In this document: positions 27,791 through 38,397 of the stretch, in pieces
Numbering within the stretch: the first letter of the stretch is position 1
Layout: each line of letters opens with the position of its first letter
NCBI RefSeq assembly: GCF_034043515.1
Contig: NZ_CP138214.1
Location: 620,001-684,000, forward strand
Reading direction: 5' to 3'
Length of the DNA: 64,000 bases
Source of the DNA: Pseudomonas sp. MUP55
Lineage (GTDB): Bacteria > Pseudomonadota > Gammaproteobacteria > Pseudomonadales > Pseudomonadaceae
Notes under the pieces: model-generated
What the model was told of the DNA's origin: nothing
Seen by the model: the letters and a program-made list of their open reading frames with translations, nothing else
Databases searched by the model: none
Program-made: the position numbers and the translations under genes

Positions 27791-28978
27791 ATGGCAACGG
27801 TAGACCGCTGGCTGCTGCCAGATGGCATCGAAGAAGTACTGCCACCAGAGGCTGCGCGCATCGAAGTTGCGCGTCGCCAGGTGTTGGATCTGTTCCAGAG
27901 CTGGGGTTACGAGTTTGTCGTGACCCCCCATATCGAGTACCTGGAATCCCTGCTGACCGGCGCGGGCCAGGACCTGGATCTGCGCACCTTCAAGGTCATC
28001 GACCCGCAATCGGGCCGGCAGATGGGGTTCCGTGCCGACATCACGCCGCAGGTGGCGCGCATCGATGCGCACACCCTGCGCCGCGAAGGCCCAAGCCGCC
28101 TGTGCTACGCCGGCAGCGTGCTGCATGCCCAGCCGCGGGCCTTGTCTTCTTCCCGTAGCCCGATCCAGTTGGGCGCCGAGTTGTATGGCGATGCGAGCCC
28201 GAGCAGCGACGTCGAAGTGATCAGCCTGATGCTGGCCATGTTGCAGTTGGCTGACGTGCCAGACGTACACATGGACCTTGGTCACGTCGGTATCTACCGT
28301 GGCCTGGCCCGTGCGGCCGGCTTGTCCGGTGAGGTCGAGCAACAGCTGTTCGACGCCCTGCAACGCAAGGCCATCGATGAAGTCATCGCCCTGACCGCCG
28401 GCGTGCCGGCTGAATTGGCCGACATGCTGCGTGCGCTGGTCAACCTGTGCGGTGGCCGTGAAGTGCTGGCGGCCGCACGTGAACGCCTGGCCAACGCGCC
28501 GGCGCCGGTGTTGGCTGCGCTGGACGATGTGCTGGCGATTGCCGAGCAGCTGTCGGCGCGTTTCCCGCAGTTGCCGCTGTATTTTGACCTGGGCGAGTTG
28601 CGCGGCTACCACTACCACACCGGTGTGGTGTTCGCGGTGTTTGTACCGGGTGTTGGCCAGGCCATCGCCCAGGGCGGTCGCTACGACGATATCGGCGCCG
28701 ACTTCGGTCGCGCCCGCCCGGCGACGGGCTTTTCCACCGATTTGAAAACCCTGGTGACCCTGGGGCGTGCTGAGGTCGAGCTGCCGTCTGGTGGCATCTG
28801 GATGCCCGACAGTACGGACGCGGCACTCTGGCAGCAGGTTTGCCAGTTGCGCAGTGAGGGTCAGCGTGTCGTCCAGGCCTTGCCTGGGCAGCCATTGGCC
28901 GCCGCCCGTGAAGCGGACTGCGACCGGCAATTGATTCAGCAGAACGGGCTTTGGCAAGTATCGCCACTGGCTTCTTGA
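27791..28978 (+). CDS. hisZ: ATP phosphoribosyltransferase regulatory subunit
   Basis: HisZ is the histidyl-tRNA-synthetase-like regulatory partner required by short-form HisG in the first step of histidine biosynthesis. The 395-residue protein has class II synthetase motifs (motif 2-like [13 protein letters not shown] near residues 78-90; [12 protein letters not shown] near 295-306) but lacks the anticodon-binding domain of HisS, as expected. hisG is not in the window. purA starts 54 bases downstream, the same pairing as in other Pseudomonas. Confidence 0.95.
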   Translation: MATVDRWLLPDGIEEVLPPEAARIEVARRQVLDLFQSWGYEFVVTPHIEYLESLLTGAGQDLDLRTFKVIDPQSGRQMGFRADITPQVARIDAHTLRREGPSRLCYAGSVLHAQPRALSSSRSPIQLGAELYGDASPSSDVEVISLMLAMLQLADVPDVHMDLGHVGIYRGLARAAGLSGEVEQQLFDALQRKAIDEVIALTAGVPAELADMLRALVNLCGGREVLAAARERLANAPAPVLAALDDVLAIAEQLSARFPQLPLYFDLGELRGYHYHTGVVFAVFVPGVGQAIAQGGRYDDIGADFGRARPATGFSTDLKTLVTLGRAEVELPSGGIWMPDSTDAALWQQVCQLRSEGQRVVQALPGQPLAAAREADCDRQLIQQNGLWQVSPLAS

Positions 28979-30322
<1,344 letters not shown>

Positions 30323-30342
30323 TAAGCTGTTGATGTAAAAAG

Positions 30343-30368
30343 CAAAGGGCTCCTTCGGGAGCCCTTTG
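30343..30368 (+). terminator. Terminator after purA
   Basis: Stem CAAAGGGCTC / GAGCCCTTTG with a short loop (CTTCGG region), 20 bases after the purA stop. Confidence 0.88.
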
Positions 30369-30461
30369 TCGTTTCTGCCGGGCAAACGGCACGACCCTTG
30401 CTGTATTTCCATCTTTCGAGGTGCTATCAAATTAATGGCACCCGTGGTGGAGGGATTTCCA

Positions 30462-32396
30462 GTGTCTGCCGTTCTCTCGTTGTTACAAAGCCGTCTGTTG
30501 CGGCCGGTGTTCGTTACCCTCGGTATCGCTCTTTTGGTGCAAGTGCTGGTGGCTGTCGCGCTGACGCGGAGCACGGTCACCGCCCTGGAGGCCGATTTGG
30601 GCAATCGCTTGGGCGTCGACAGTCAGAAGCTGTCCGGCGAATTGGCCCAGGCCGGCAAGGAAGTCACGTCCAGCCTGGACAGCTTATCCACCAGCACCCG
30701 TCAGCGTCTGACCGCCGGGCTTTCCACGCGTCTTCAGGAAGAGCAGAAGCAGTTGCGTGCGACCCTGGAGAAAGACCTGCAGGACTCTGCCAATGACATG
30801 GCGCAGTTGCTGGCGTCGGTGGCACCGCGTGCCATGTGGGACAGCGACGTGCCGACGTTGTCCGAATTTGCCCGGCGTGCCCAGCGCAATCCCAACGTGT
30901 TGTTCGTGGTCTATGACGACGCGGCGGGTGAGCACCTGACCCGTTACTTGAACCGTGAAAACCCGATCAACCAGGCCTTGTTGGCAAAAGGCGCGGGGGA
31001 GCGGGCTCTGGATAAGGTACTTGACGCGGCCAAGGCTGATCCTTCGGTGTATTACGTCGAAGCATCGATCAGCCCCAACGGCGTGGAGATCGGCAAGGTC
31101 CGCATGGGGGTTTCCACCGCTTCGGTTGAAGCTGACCTGCAGGCGTTGGATAAGCGTTTTGCCGCATTGATCGCCAATAGCGATCAATTGGTCGGTGACA
31201 GTCTCAAGGGCGCCGCGGCTGACAGCGCTGCGGCCATGGGCGCCAGGCTGCAATCGGCGCAAGCCACCGCCACCCAGATGACGGTCAATACCAGCGGGGC
31301 TGTACAGGAGGCCGCGGGCACCCTGCGTTGGCGCATCGGCATGGGGCTGGCGCTGGTCGGCCTGGGTGTACTGCTGCTGATCACCATCGTGCTGGGCCGT
31401 CGTGTGGTCAACCGCCTGAAACTGCTGATTGCCGCCATGGACGATCTGGCCGCCGGCGACGGCGACCTTACCAAGCGCGTGCAAATCAACAGCAAGGACG
31501 AAATCGGCGACATGGCTTCGGCGGTCAATCGCTTTGTGGATAAATTGCAGCCCATCGTGCGCGAGGCCGGAGACGTCGCCCAGCGCACGGGTGTGGAAAT
31601 CGGCGCGATGACCTTGCGCAATGCCGGTGCCGATGCAGCGGCCGGCTTGCAGCGTGATGAGGTGGCAGAGAGTCTGCGTGCGCTGTCGCAAATGGCCGAC
31701 GAGGCCCAGGCCGAAAGCCATGCCATGCAGGCGGCGCTGCAACAGGTCGTCGACATTCGCCAGGCGACGGATGAAAACTCACGCACCTCGGCCGAAGTCG
31801 GCAGTTTGATCGAGGCGCTGGCCGGGCAAGTGCAGGCGGGGTCCCAGGTTATCGAGCGCCTGGCCCAACAGAGCGAGCAGATTGAAGTGGTGCTGACGGT
31901 GATCCACGGCATCGCCGAGCAAACCAACCTGCTCGCCCTGAACGCGGCCATCGAAGCGGCGCGTGCGGGTGAAACAGGGCGCGGGTTTGCGGTGGTGGCG
32001 GACGAGGTTCGTGCGCTGGCCAGTAAAACCCAAAGCTCCACCGGTGACATCCAGGCACATATCGTGGCGTTGCAGCAGGGCGCGCGTGAGGCGGTGGAAA
32101 CCATTGGCAAGGCCGGACGCCAGGCCAGTGAAGGGCTGCTGGTGCTGCGCGACAGCGTGCGCCTGCAACAGACGGTGCAGGCGTCGGTGGAGCAGGTGCA
32201 CGCGGCGATCGGCCTGGCGACCCGCGCGGCCGAACATCAGGCTCAGGGCGCGCATGCCGTGCGTGGGCGGGTCGAGGTGATCCATGCGCAGGCCGAGCGT
32301 GCGGCGCAGGCGGTGGTGGAAACCACGGCCAGTGGCAAGGTGCTGGATGGGTTGGCGGCGCAGTTGAAGGCGAGCCTGGGGCAGTTTCGGGCTTAG
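30462..32396 (+). CDS. Methyl-accepting chemotaxis protein
   Basis: A transmembrane chemoreceptor of about 644 residues. TM1 (about residues 12-32) leads to a ~250-residue periplasmic domain rich in alpha-helix. TM2 ([19 protein letters not shown], near residue 295) leads to a HAMP domain. The cytoplasmic signalling hairpin has the conserved tip [23 protein letters not shown] sequence near residue 490 followed by [15 protein letters not shown]. There is no C-terminal CheR-tether pentapeptide. The ligand is not predictable. I chose GTG at 30462 because GGAGGG lies 7 bases upstream; an ATG at 30435 with no Shine-Dalgarno would add nine residues. Confidence 0.93.
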   Translation: MSAVLSLLQSRLLRPVFVTLGIALLVQVLVAVALTRSTVTALEADLGNRLGVDSQKLSGELAQAGKEVTSSLDSLSTSTRQRLTAGLSTRLQEEQKQLRATLEKDLQDSANDMAQLLASVAPRAMWDSDVPTLSEFARRAQRNPNVLFVVYDDAAGEHLTRYLNRENPINQALLAKGAGERALDKVLDAAKADPSVYYVEASISPNGVEIGKVRMGVSTASVEADLQALDKRFAALIANSDQLVGDSLKGAAADSAAAMGARLQSAQATATQMTVNTSGAVQEAAGTLRWRIGMGLALVGLGVLLLITIVLGRRVVNRLKLLIAAMDDLAAGDGDLTKRVQINSKDEIGDMASAVNRFVDKLQPIVREAGDVAQRTGVEIGAMTLRNAGADAAAGLQRDEVAESLRALSQMADEAQAESHAMQAALQQVVDIRQATDENSRTSAEVGSLIEALAGQVQAGSQVIERLAQQSEQIEVVLTVIHGIAEQTNLLALNAAIEAARAGETGRGFAVVADEVRALASKTQSSTGDIQAHIVALQQGAREAVETIGKAGRQASEGLLVLRDSVRLQQTVQASVEQVHAAIGLATRAAEHQAQGAHAVRGRVEVIHAQAERAAQAVVETTASGKVLDGLAAQLKASLGQFRA

Positions 32397-32415
32397 GGTT
32401 GTCTGTGCCGGCCTC

Positions 32416-32485
32416 ATCGGGGGCAATCCCCCTCCCACATTTGAATGTGTGCACAAATCAAGTGTGGGAGGGGCTTGCCCCCGAT
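32416..32485. repeat. Divergent REP pair
   Basis: ATCGGGGGCAATCCCCCTCCCACA on the left faces TGTGGGAGGGGCTTGCCCCC on the right across a ~22-base spacer. It separates the convergent chemoreceptor and ABC permease genes. Confidence 0.85.
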
Positions 32486-32492
32486 AGCGATC

Positions 32493-34046
32493 TCAGCGGC
32501 TCAGGTACATCCGAGTTGTTAACAGATAAACCGGCAACCCCGACACCAGAATCAACAACGCCGCATAAGGCGCCGCCGCCGCAAACTCCACATTCGAGGT
32601 ATGCGCCCACACGGCGGTGGCCAAGGTGTTGAGCCCGGTCGGGCTGAGCAGCAAGGTCGCCGTCAATTCTTTCATCGCATCCAGAAACACCAGGGCGAAC
32701 GCGGCGCCCAGTGCGGGGAAGATAATTGGCAATGTCACCCGGCAAAACGCACTGAAGGATGATGCGCCGAGCGTGCGTGCCGCTTCTTCCAGCTGGGGCG
32801 CGGCCTTGTTCAGCGCGGTGCGAATCGGCGCCTGGGCCAGTGGCAGAAACAACAGCGCATAGGCGATCAGCAACAGTGCCGAGGTCTGATACAGCGCCGG
32901 CACATAATGCAGGGCGAAATACACCAGGGTCAGGGCGATCACCAGGCCGGGCAGGGCGTGCAGCAGGTAGGGCAGGCGCTCAGCCCAGATCGCCAGTTGG
33001 CCTTTATAACGCACCACCAGCAAGCCGACCGGCACGGCCAGCACCAGGCACAACGCTGCGCCACCCAGGGAAAGCGCCAGGGACGACAACAACGCTTCGC
33101 TGATCTGGGCTACCGGAAATGCCGCCGACGAACCCACGGCCAGCCAGTAACCGAGCATCCCCAGCGGAATGCCGCTGCCGATGATCGCCAGCACCAGGCA
33201 ATACAGCTGCCCAAGCGGCGCCCACTTGCCCAGTTTCACCTGTTCGGCATGCCGCGCCGCGCCCTGGCCGATGCGCACATGGCGGCCTTTGCCGCGCATG
33301 CGCAGCTCCAGCCACAACAAAGTCAGGCACATCGCCAGCAGTACCGCCGAGAGCATCGCCGCATTGGCGTTGCTGAATTCCAGCTCGAATTGCTGATAGA
33401 TCGCGGTGGTAAAGGTCTGTAGGCCAATAATCGACAGAGCGCCGAACTCCACCAGCATGTGCAAGGCAATCAGCAGCGCGCCAGCCACCAAGGAGGGCCA
33501 CAGCAGCGGCAAGGTAACGCGCCGGAACACGCCCCAGCGATTCAGCCCCAGGGTGCGCGCCGATTCTTCCAGGGCGGGATCGAGATTGCGCAGCGTCGCG
33601 GCCACCGGCAGGAATACCAGCGGGTATTTGGACAGCGACATCACCAGGATCGCGCCGCCGAGGCCTTCGAAGTTGGCACTCAGCGACACCCAGGTGAAGC
33701 TGCTGACAAATGCCGGCACCGCAAACGGCAGGCACAGGATCACCCCCCAAAGGCGGCGCCTAGGCAGGTTGCTGCGCTCCAGCAGCCAGGCGAGGGACAG
33801 GCCGACCACGCCGCACACCACCGTCACGCCGACCATCAGCGCCAGGGTGTTACGCAGTAGCCCGAACACATAAGGCCGCCACAGCAGATGCACTGCCTGC
33901 GCCCAGCCGGCTTGCCAGGCCTTGAGCCCGACATAGGCCAGCGGCAACAGGCTCAGGCCAACCAGCAACAGCACCGGCAACAGCAGCCAGATGGAGGGGC
34001 GTTTGCGCCGGGGACGAAAACCTGCGGCGCTGAGCGATGGGGTCAT
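32493..34046 (-). CDS. Fe(III)-type ABC transporter permease (fused two-domain)
   Basis: A 517-residue inner-membrane permease made of two similar halves, about six helices each. Each half has an EAA-type coupling loop: EESARTLGLNRWGVFRRVTLP near residues 165-185 and EEAARTLGASSFSAFCRVTLP near 415-435. This internally duplicated form is typical of FbpB/HitB/SfuB ferric-iron permeases. The start overlaps the stop of the upstream binding-protein gene (ATGA-type, 34046). No ATPase gene follows in the window; in several Pseudomonas the matching ATPase is unlinked or shared. Ferric iron is the likely substrate, but other anion-complexed metals remain possible. Confidence 0.88.
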   Translation of the reverse strand: MTPSLSAAGFRPRRKRPSIWLLLPVLLLVGLSLLPLAYVGLKAWQAGWAQAVHLLWRPYVFGLLRNTLALMVGVTVVCGVVGLSLAWLLERSNLPRRRLWGVILCLPFAVPAFVSSFTWVSLSANFEGLGGAILVMSLSKYPLVFLPVAATLRNLDPALEESARTLGLNRWGVFRRVTLPLLWPSLVAGALLIALHMLVEFGALSIIGLQTFTTAIYQQFELEFSNANAAMLSAVLLAMCLTLLWLELRMRGKGRHVRIGQGAARHAEQVKLGKWAPLGQLYCLVLAIIGSGIPLGMLGYWLAVGSSAAFPVAQISEALLSSLALSLGGAALCLVLAVPVGLLVVRYKGQLAIWAERLPYLLHALPGLVIALTLVYFALHYVPALYQTSALLLIAYALLFLPLAQAPIRTALNKAAPQLEEAARTLGASSFSAFCRVTLPIIFPALGAAFALVFLDAMKELTATLLLSPTGLNTLATAVWAHTSNVEFAAAAPYAALLILVSGLPVYLLTTRMYLSR

Positions 34047-35071
34047 CAGTTCAGGCCAACGTCACGTTCCAGGTCCAGGGCCTCTTCTGCGTTGCCAAGG
34101 TCCGCGGGGGTGACTTTCGGCGGCTGCAGTTCGCTGAAAGGCTTGAGGCCACGATTGGACTGCATGCCTTTGCGCAGCGGGTATTCAGCCGAGGTGTTGG
34201 TGATCACGCGCTGGCCTTCTTCGCTGGCCATGAACGCCAACAGTTGCTGGGCTTCCTTGGGGTGCTTGCTGGATTTCAGCGCCGCAGCGGAAGACACCGT
34301 GATCAGGCCGCCGGCATCGCCGTCGGTGAAATAGTGCAGTTGGGAGTCGAGGTTGGTTTTCTCTTTCTTCAGGGCAAACCAGTAATAGTTGTTCACCAGT
34401 ACAGTGGCCACTTCGCCGTTTTCCACGGCTTTGAGCGCAACCATGTTGTTGCTGTACACCTTGCCGAATGCGCGCAGGCCGGTCAGCCATTCTTCTGCGG
34501 CTTCACGCCCGTGCAGCTTGATGATCGCCACCGCTTGTTCCTGGAACGCGCCGCTGGTGGGGACGAAGCCAACCTTGCCTTGCCACTCGGGGCCGGCGAA
34601 ATCCAGTACCGATTTGGGCAGGTCTTTTTCAGCAATCAGTTTGGGGTTGAAGGCGACGACGCGGGTGCGTGCGGTCACGCCCATCCAGTCGCCGTTACTG
34701 CCCACGTAATCCTTGGGCAGCACGTCGAGGGTGCTGGCATCGATTTTGGCCAGCAGGCCTTGCTCACCCAGTTTGTTCAGGGGCGGCGACTCTTCGGTGT
34801 AGATCACGTCGGCGGGGGAGCGGTCGCCTTCTTCGACGATTTGGCTGGCCAGCTGGTTGCTGCTGCCTTTGCGCACATTGACGTGAATGCCGGTCTTGGC
34901 TTCAAAGGTTTTGGCGAGTTCATCGCCGACTTCCTTGTGCTGGCCGTTGTAGAGGGTCAGGGAGACCTTGTCAGCGCAATAGGCAGCGGGCGAGAGCAGG
35001 GTCAGGCCGAGCAGAGTGATGGTCAGGCCGCGCAGAAGGGATGTCTTGAGACGGGTATCGCGGATCATCAT
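34046..35071 (-). CDS. Fe(III)-type ABC transporter periplasmic binding protein
   Basis: A 341-residue secreted binding protein. The signal peptide runs to about residue 32 (LLSPAAYCADK). The mature protein matches the FbpA/HitA ferric-binding family: SLTLYNGQHKEVGDELAKTFE near the start, DVIYTEESPPL near 88-98 and VLVNNYYWFAL near 225-235, where the paired tyrosines fit the Fe-coordinating Tyr-Tyr of the family. The ATG-ATG start is preceded by GAGG. A 9-bp-arm inverted repeat lies 16 bases upstream of the ATG and may be its operator. The permease gene follows with a one-base overlap. Confidence 0.9.
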   Translation of the reverse strand: MMIRDTRLKTSLLRGLTITLLGLTLLSPAAYCADKVSLTLYNGQHKEVGDELAKTFEAKTGIHVNVRKGSSNQLASQIVEEGDRSPADVIYTEESPPLNKLGEQGLLAKIDASTLDVLPKDYVGSNGDWMGVTARTRVVAFNPKLIAEKDLPKSVLDFAGPEWQGKVGFVPTSGAFQEQAVAIIKLHGREAAEEWLTGLRAFGKVYSNNMVALKAVENGEVATVLVNNYYWFALKKEKTNLDSQLHYFTDGDAGGLITVSSAAALKSSKHPKEAQQLLAFMASEEGQRVITNTSAEYPLRKGMQSNRGLKPFSELQPPKVTPADLGNAEEALDLERDVGLN

Positions 35072-35086
35072 CCGGGGTTTTCCTCA

Positions 35087-35111
35087 CTTGTAAGATACAA
35101 ATTCTTACAAG
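35087..35111 (-). promoter_or_regulatory. Inverted repeat upstream of the iron-type ABC genes
   Basis: CTTGTAAGA / TCTTACAAG arms (9 bp) around a 7-base centre, 16-40 bases before the binding-protein ATG. It is operator-like in position, or a leader stem. It does not match a Fur box well. Confidence 0.4.
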
Positions 35112-35178
35112 GATAAACGATAAAACTTCTCATGTGCGGATGAGCAGGCGCCACTGCCAAGTTTTAAACCCCAGAAAC

Positions 35179-35202
35179 GAAAAAACCCGCTTTCGCGGGT
35201 TT
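35179..35202 (-). terminator. Terminator of tRNA-Leu copy A
   Basis: On the minus strand AACCCGCGAAAGCGGGTT is followed by TTTT, directly after the tRNA 3' CCA end. Confidence 0.9.
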
Positions 35203-35212
35203 GATCTGAATT

Positions 35213-35299
35213 TGGTGCCCAGGAGAAGACTCGAACTTCCACGACCTTGCGATCACCAGCACCTGAAGCTGGCGTGTCTACCAATTTCACCACCTGGGC
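35213..35299 (-). tRNA. tRNA-Leu (anticodon CAG), copy A
   Basis: An 87-nt tRNA on the minus strand. The acceptor stem GCCCAGG pairs with CCTGGGC, followed by A and an encoded CCA. The anticodon arm is CCAGC-TTCAGGT-GCTGG with anticodon CAG, reading CUG. A long variable arm (GATCGCAAGGTC region) and TTCGAGT T-loop fit a class II leucine tRNA. It has its own promoter and terminator and is identical to the copy 240 bases away. Confidence 0.97.
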
Positions 35300-35334
35300 A
35301 TTATCAAGCAACGTTGCCGCTGTTGATGGGTCGA

Positions 35335-35363
35335 ACTATACGGTGGGCTTTTTGATCTGTAAA
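35335..35363 (-). promoter_or_regulatory. Sigma-70 promoter of tRNA-Leu copy A
   Basis: On the minus strand, -35 TTTACA and -10 TATAGT are separated by exactly 17 bases, ending 36 bases before the tRNA 5' end. Confidence 0.88.
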
Positions 35364-35418
35364 CCCCTGATTCAAAAAAATAAATCAAGTTTTACGTTAG
35401 AAATCAAAGGCCTGAAAC

Positions 35419-35442
35419 GAAAAAACCCGCTTTCGCGGGTTT
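35419..35442 (-). terminator. Terminator of tRNA-Leu copy B
   Basis: Identical hairpin and T-run to copy A; it lies between the two tRNA genes, so each is a separate transcription unit. Confidence 0.9.
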
Positions 35443-35452
35443 GATCTGAATT

Positions 35453-35539
35453 TGGTGCCCAGGAGAAGACTCGAACTTCCACGACCTTGCGATCACCAGC
35501 ACCTGAAGCTGGCGTGTCTACCAATTTCACCACCTGGGC
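35453..35539 (-). tRNA. tRNA-Leu (anticodon CAG), copy B
   Basis: Same 87-nt class II leucine tRNA as copy A, including the encoded CCA. Identity between the copies covers the tRNA and its terminator (35174-35300 versus 35414-35540), while the promoter region differs outside the -35/-10 elements. Confidence 0.97.
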
Positions 35540-35573
35540 AGCATCAACAACGTTGCCGTCGTCGATGGCGCGC

Positions 35574-35602
35574 ACTATACGGAGGCCTTTTTCAGCTGTA
35601 AA
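35574..35602 (-). promoter_or_regulatory. Sigma-70 promoter of tRNA-Leu copy B
   Basis: Minus-strand TTTACA-17 bases-TATAGT followed by a GC-rich discriminator (GCGCGCC), typical of stringently controlled stable-RNA promoters. Confidence 0.88.
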
Positions 35603-35763
35603 CCCCAGGTATGAAAAAAAACTGGAAAATCTCACCATTGGTCGTGCAAGGTGCGCTCAGGGGGCTACAAAAGGCTTTTAAACACTTGTTGATGCCTGAA
35701 ATTTCCCGTTTCAATACGCGTATGCCAAACTAACCCGCATATAGACAAGGTGAAAACTCTCTA

Positions 35764-38397
35764 ATGGCCGATTGGCAGTCCCTCGATCCCGAGGCCGCTC
35801 GTGAAGCGGAAAAATATGAAAACCCTATTCCTAGCCGCGAACTGATCCTGGCGCACCTCGCCGATCGTGGTTCGCCTGCTAGCCGCGAGCAGCTGGTTGA
35901 AGAGTTCGGTCTGACCACCGAAGACCAGATCGAAGCCCTGCGCCGCCGTCTGCGTGCGATGGAGCGCGATGCTCAACTGATCTACACCCGCCGTGGCACT
36001 TACGCGCCGGTCGACAAGCTCGACCTGATCCTCGGCCGCATTGCCGGTCACCGGGATGGCTTCGGCTTCCTGATTCCGGATGACGGCAGCGACGACTTGT
36101 TCATGAGCCCGGCGCAAATGCGCCTGGTGTTCGACGGCGACCGCGCACTGGCGCGTGTTTCCGGTCTGGACCGTCGTGGTCGCCGTGAAGGCGTGATCGT
36201 CGAAGTGGTGTCCCGTGCCCACGAGTCCATCGTCGGTCGTTACTTCGAAGAAGGCGGCATTGGCTTCGTTGTGCCGGATAACCCGAAGGTCCAGCAGGAA
36301 GTGCTGATCACCCCGGGCCGCAATGGCGCCGCCAAGGTCGGCCAGTTCGTCGAGGTGAAAATCACCCACTGGCCAACGGCGCGTTTCCAGCCCCAGGGCG
36401 ATATCGTTGAAGTGGTCGGCAACTACATGGCACCGGGCATGGAAATCGACGTTGCGCTGCGCACCTACGATATTCCTCACGTCTGGCCCGAGGCTGTGCT
36501 CAAGGAAGCCGCCAAGCTCAAGCCGGAAGTTGAAGACAAAGACAAAGAGAAGCGCATCGACCTGCGCCATCTGCCGTTCGTCACCATCGACGGCGAAGAT
36601 GCCCGCGACTTTGACGATGCGGTCTACTGCGAAGCCAAGCCTGGCAAACTGCGCCTGTTCTCCGGCGGCTGGAAATTGTTCGTCGCGATTGCCGACGTGT
36701 CCAGCTACGTGAAGATCGGTTCGGCCCTGGATAACGAAGCCCAGGTGCGCGGCAACTCCGTGTACTTCCCTGAGCGCGTGATCCCGATGCTGCCCGAGCA
36801 GCTGTCCAACGGCCTGTGCTCCCTGAACCCGAAAGTCGACCGTTTGGCCATGGTGTGCGAGATGACCATCTCGAAAACCGGCGAAATGACCGACTACCAG
36901 TTCTACGAAGCGGTGATCCACTCCCAGGCGCGTCTGACCTACAACAAGGTCAGCACCATTCTAGAAACGCCGAAGACCAGCGAAGCCAAGGCGCTGCGTA
37001 CCGAGTACGCCGGCGTGGTCCCGCACCTCAAGCAGCTGTACTCGCTGTACAAGGTATTGCTGGGCGCCCGTCATACCCGTGGCGCGATCGATTTTGAAAC
37101 GCAGGAAACCCGGATTGTCTTCGGCTCCGAGCGCAAGATCGCCGCGATCACCCCGACAACGCGTAACGATGCGCACAAGCTGATCGAGGAATGCATGCTG
37201 GCGGCCAACGTGGCCACTGCTGAGTTCCTGAAAAAGCACGAGATTCCTGCGCTGTACCGGGTGCACGACGGCCCGCCGCCGGAGCGTCTGGAGAAACTGC
37301 GCGCGTTCCTCGGTGAGCTCGGCCTGTCCCTGCACAAAGGCAAGGACGGCCCAACGCCGAAGGATTACCAGGCCTTGCTGGCCAGCATCAAGGACCGTCC
37401 GGATTACCACGTGATCCAGACCGTCATGCTGCGCTCGCTGAGCCAGGCGGTGTACAGCGCCGATAACCAGGGCCACTTCGGCCTCAATTACGAAGCGTAT
37501 ACCCACTTCACCTCGCCGATCCGTCGTTACCCGGACTTGCTCACGCACCGCGCGATCCGCAGCGTGATCCATTCCAAGCAGAACACCCCGCACGTCAAGC
37601 GCGCCGGTGCCATGACCATTCCGAAGGCGCGGATCTATCCGTACGACGAAGCGGCCCTGGAGCAGTTGGGCGAACAGTGTTCCATGAGCGAGCGCCGCGC
37701 CGATGAAGCCACCCGTGACGTGGTCAATTGGCTCAAGTGCGAGTTCATGAAGGACCGCGTGGGCGAGTCGTTCCCTGGTGTGATCACCGCCGTGACCGGC
37801 TTCGGCCTGTTCGTCGAGCTGACCGACATCTACGTCGAGGGCCTGGTGCACGTCACCGCCTTGCCGGGCGACTACTACCACTTCGATCCTGTGCATCACC
37901 GCCTGGCGGGCGAGCGCACCGGGCGCAGTTTCCGTCTGGGTGACACCGTGGAAGTGCAGGTCATGCGCGTCGATCTCGACGAACGCAAGATCGACTTCGG
38001 CATGCCCGACAAGCCCGCTGAGCCGGTTGGCCGTAAAAAGCGTGGTGCTGAAACTCCAGCTCCAGCGAGCAAAGGCAAAGGGTCTGCAGCGAAAGCGACG
38101 GCCGTCGAGGCTGCGCCAGCCAAGGCCGGTCGTCGTTCCTCTGCCAAGGAAAAGGCTCCTGAGGCCTATCGCCCCAGCGATGCGGCGGCGAAGAATGCCG
38201 AGTTGCGCAAGAGCCGCGAGTTGAAGCAGCAGTTGCTCAACGAAGCCAAAAGCGGCGGTAAAGCGGCGTCTGGGGGAAAGTCCCAAGGGGCGGAAAAACC
38301 GTCGAGCAAACCAAGTAAACACCGTAAAGGCCCGCCGAAAGCGGGTTCGGCTCCCGCGAAAAGCGGCGGGTCGCGCAAACCTAAGGCCAAGTCATGA
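35764..38397 (+). CDS. rnr: Ribonuclease R
   Basis: RNase R is a processive 3'-5' exoribonuclease for structured RNA. In 877 residues: an N-terminal helix-turn-helix (about 20-85), cold-shock domains (about 85-240), the RNB catalytic domain with the metal-binding DGEDARDFDDAVY near residues 275-288, an S1 domain (GVITAVTGFGLFVELTDIYVEG, near 670), and a Lys/Ala/Ser-rich basic tail from about 760. The ATG at 35764 is preceded by AAGGTG. Its TGA overlaps the rlmB ATG (ATGA), so the two are coupled. Confidence 0.97.
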   Translation: MADWQSLDPEAAREAEKYENPIPSRELILAHLADRGSPASREQLVEEFGLTTEDQIEALRRRLRAMERDAQLIYTRRGTYAPVDKLDLILGRIAGHRDGFGFLIPDDGSDDLFMSPAQMRLVFDGDRALARVSGLDRRGRREGVIVEVVSRAHESIVGRYFEEGGIGFVVPDNPKVQQEVLITPGRNGAAKVGQFVEVKITHWPTARFQPQGDIVEVVGNYMAPGMEIDVALRTYDIPHVWPEAVLKEAAKLKPEVEDKDKEKRIDLRHLPFVTIDGEDARDFDDAVYCEAKPGKLRLFSGGWKLFVAIADVSSYVKIGSALDNEAQVRGNSVYFPERVIPMLPEQLSNGLCSLNPKVDRLAMVCEMTISKTGEMTDYQFYEAVIHSQARLTYNKVSTILETPKTSEAKALRTEYAGVVPHLKQLYSLYKVLLGARHTRGAIDFETQETRIVFGSERKIAAITPTTRNDAHKLIEECMLAANVATAEFLKKHEIPALYRVHDGPPPERLEKLRAFLGELGLSLHKGKDGPTPKDYQALLASIKDRPDYHVIQTVMLRSLSQAVYSADNQGHFGLNYEAYTHFTSPIRRYPDLLTHRAIRSVIHSKQNTPHVKRAGAMTIPKARIYPYDEAALEQLGEQCSMSERRADEATRDVVNWLKCEFMKDRVGESFPGVITAVTGFGLFVELTDIYVEGLVHVTALPGDYYHFDPVHHRLAGERTGRSFRLGDTVEVQVMRVDLDERKIDFGMPDKPAEPVGRKKRGAETPAPASKGKGSAAKATAVEAAPAKAGRRSSAKEKAPEAYRPSDAAAKNAELRKSRELKQQLLNEAKSGGKAASGGKSQGAEKPSSKPSKHRKGPPKAGSAPAKSGGSRKPKAKS

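Noticed and set aside
35087..35111. Fur box upstream of the iron-type ABC genes
   Set aside because: The palindrome CTTGTAAGA-N7-TCTTACAAG does not fit the GATAAT-type Fur consensus, so I list it only as an inverted repeat.
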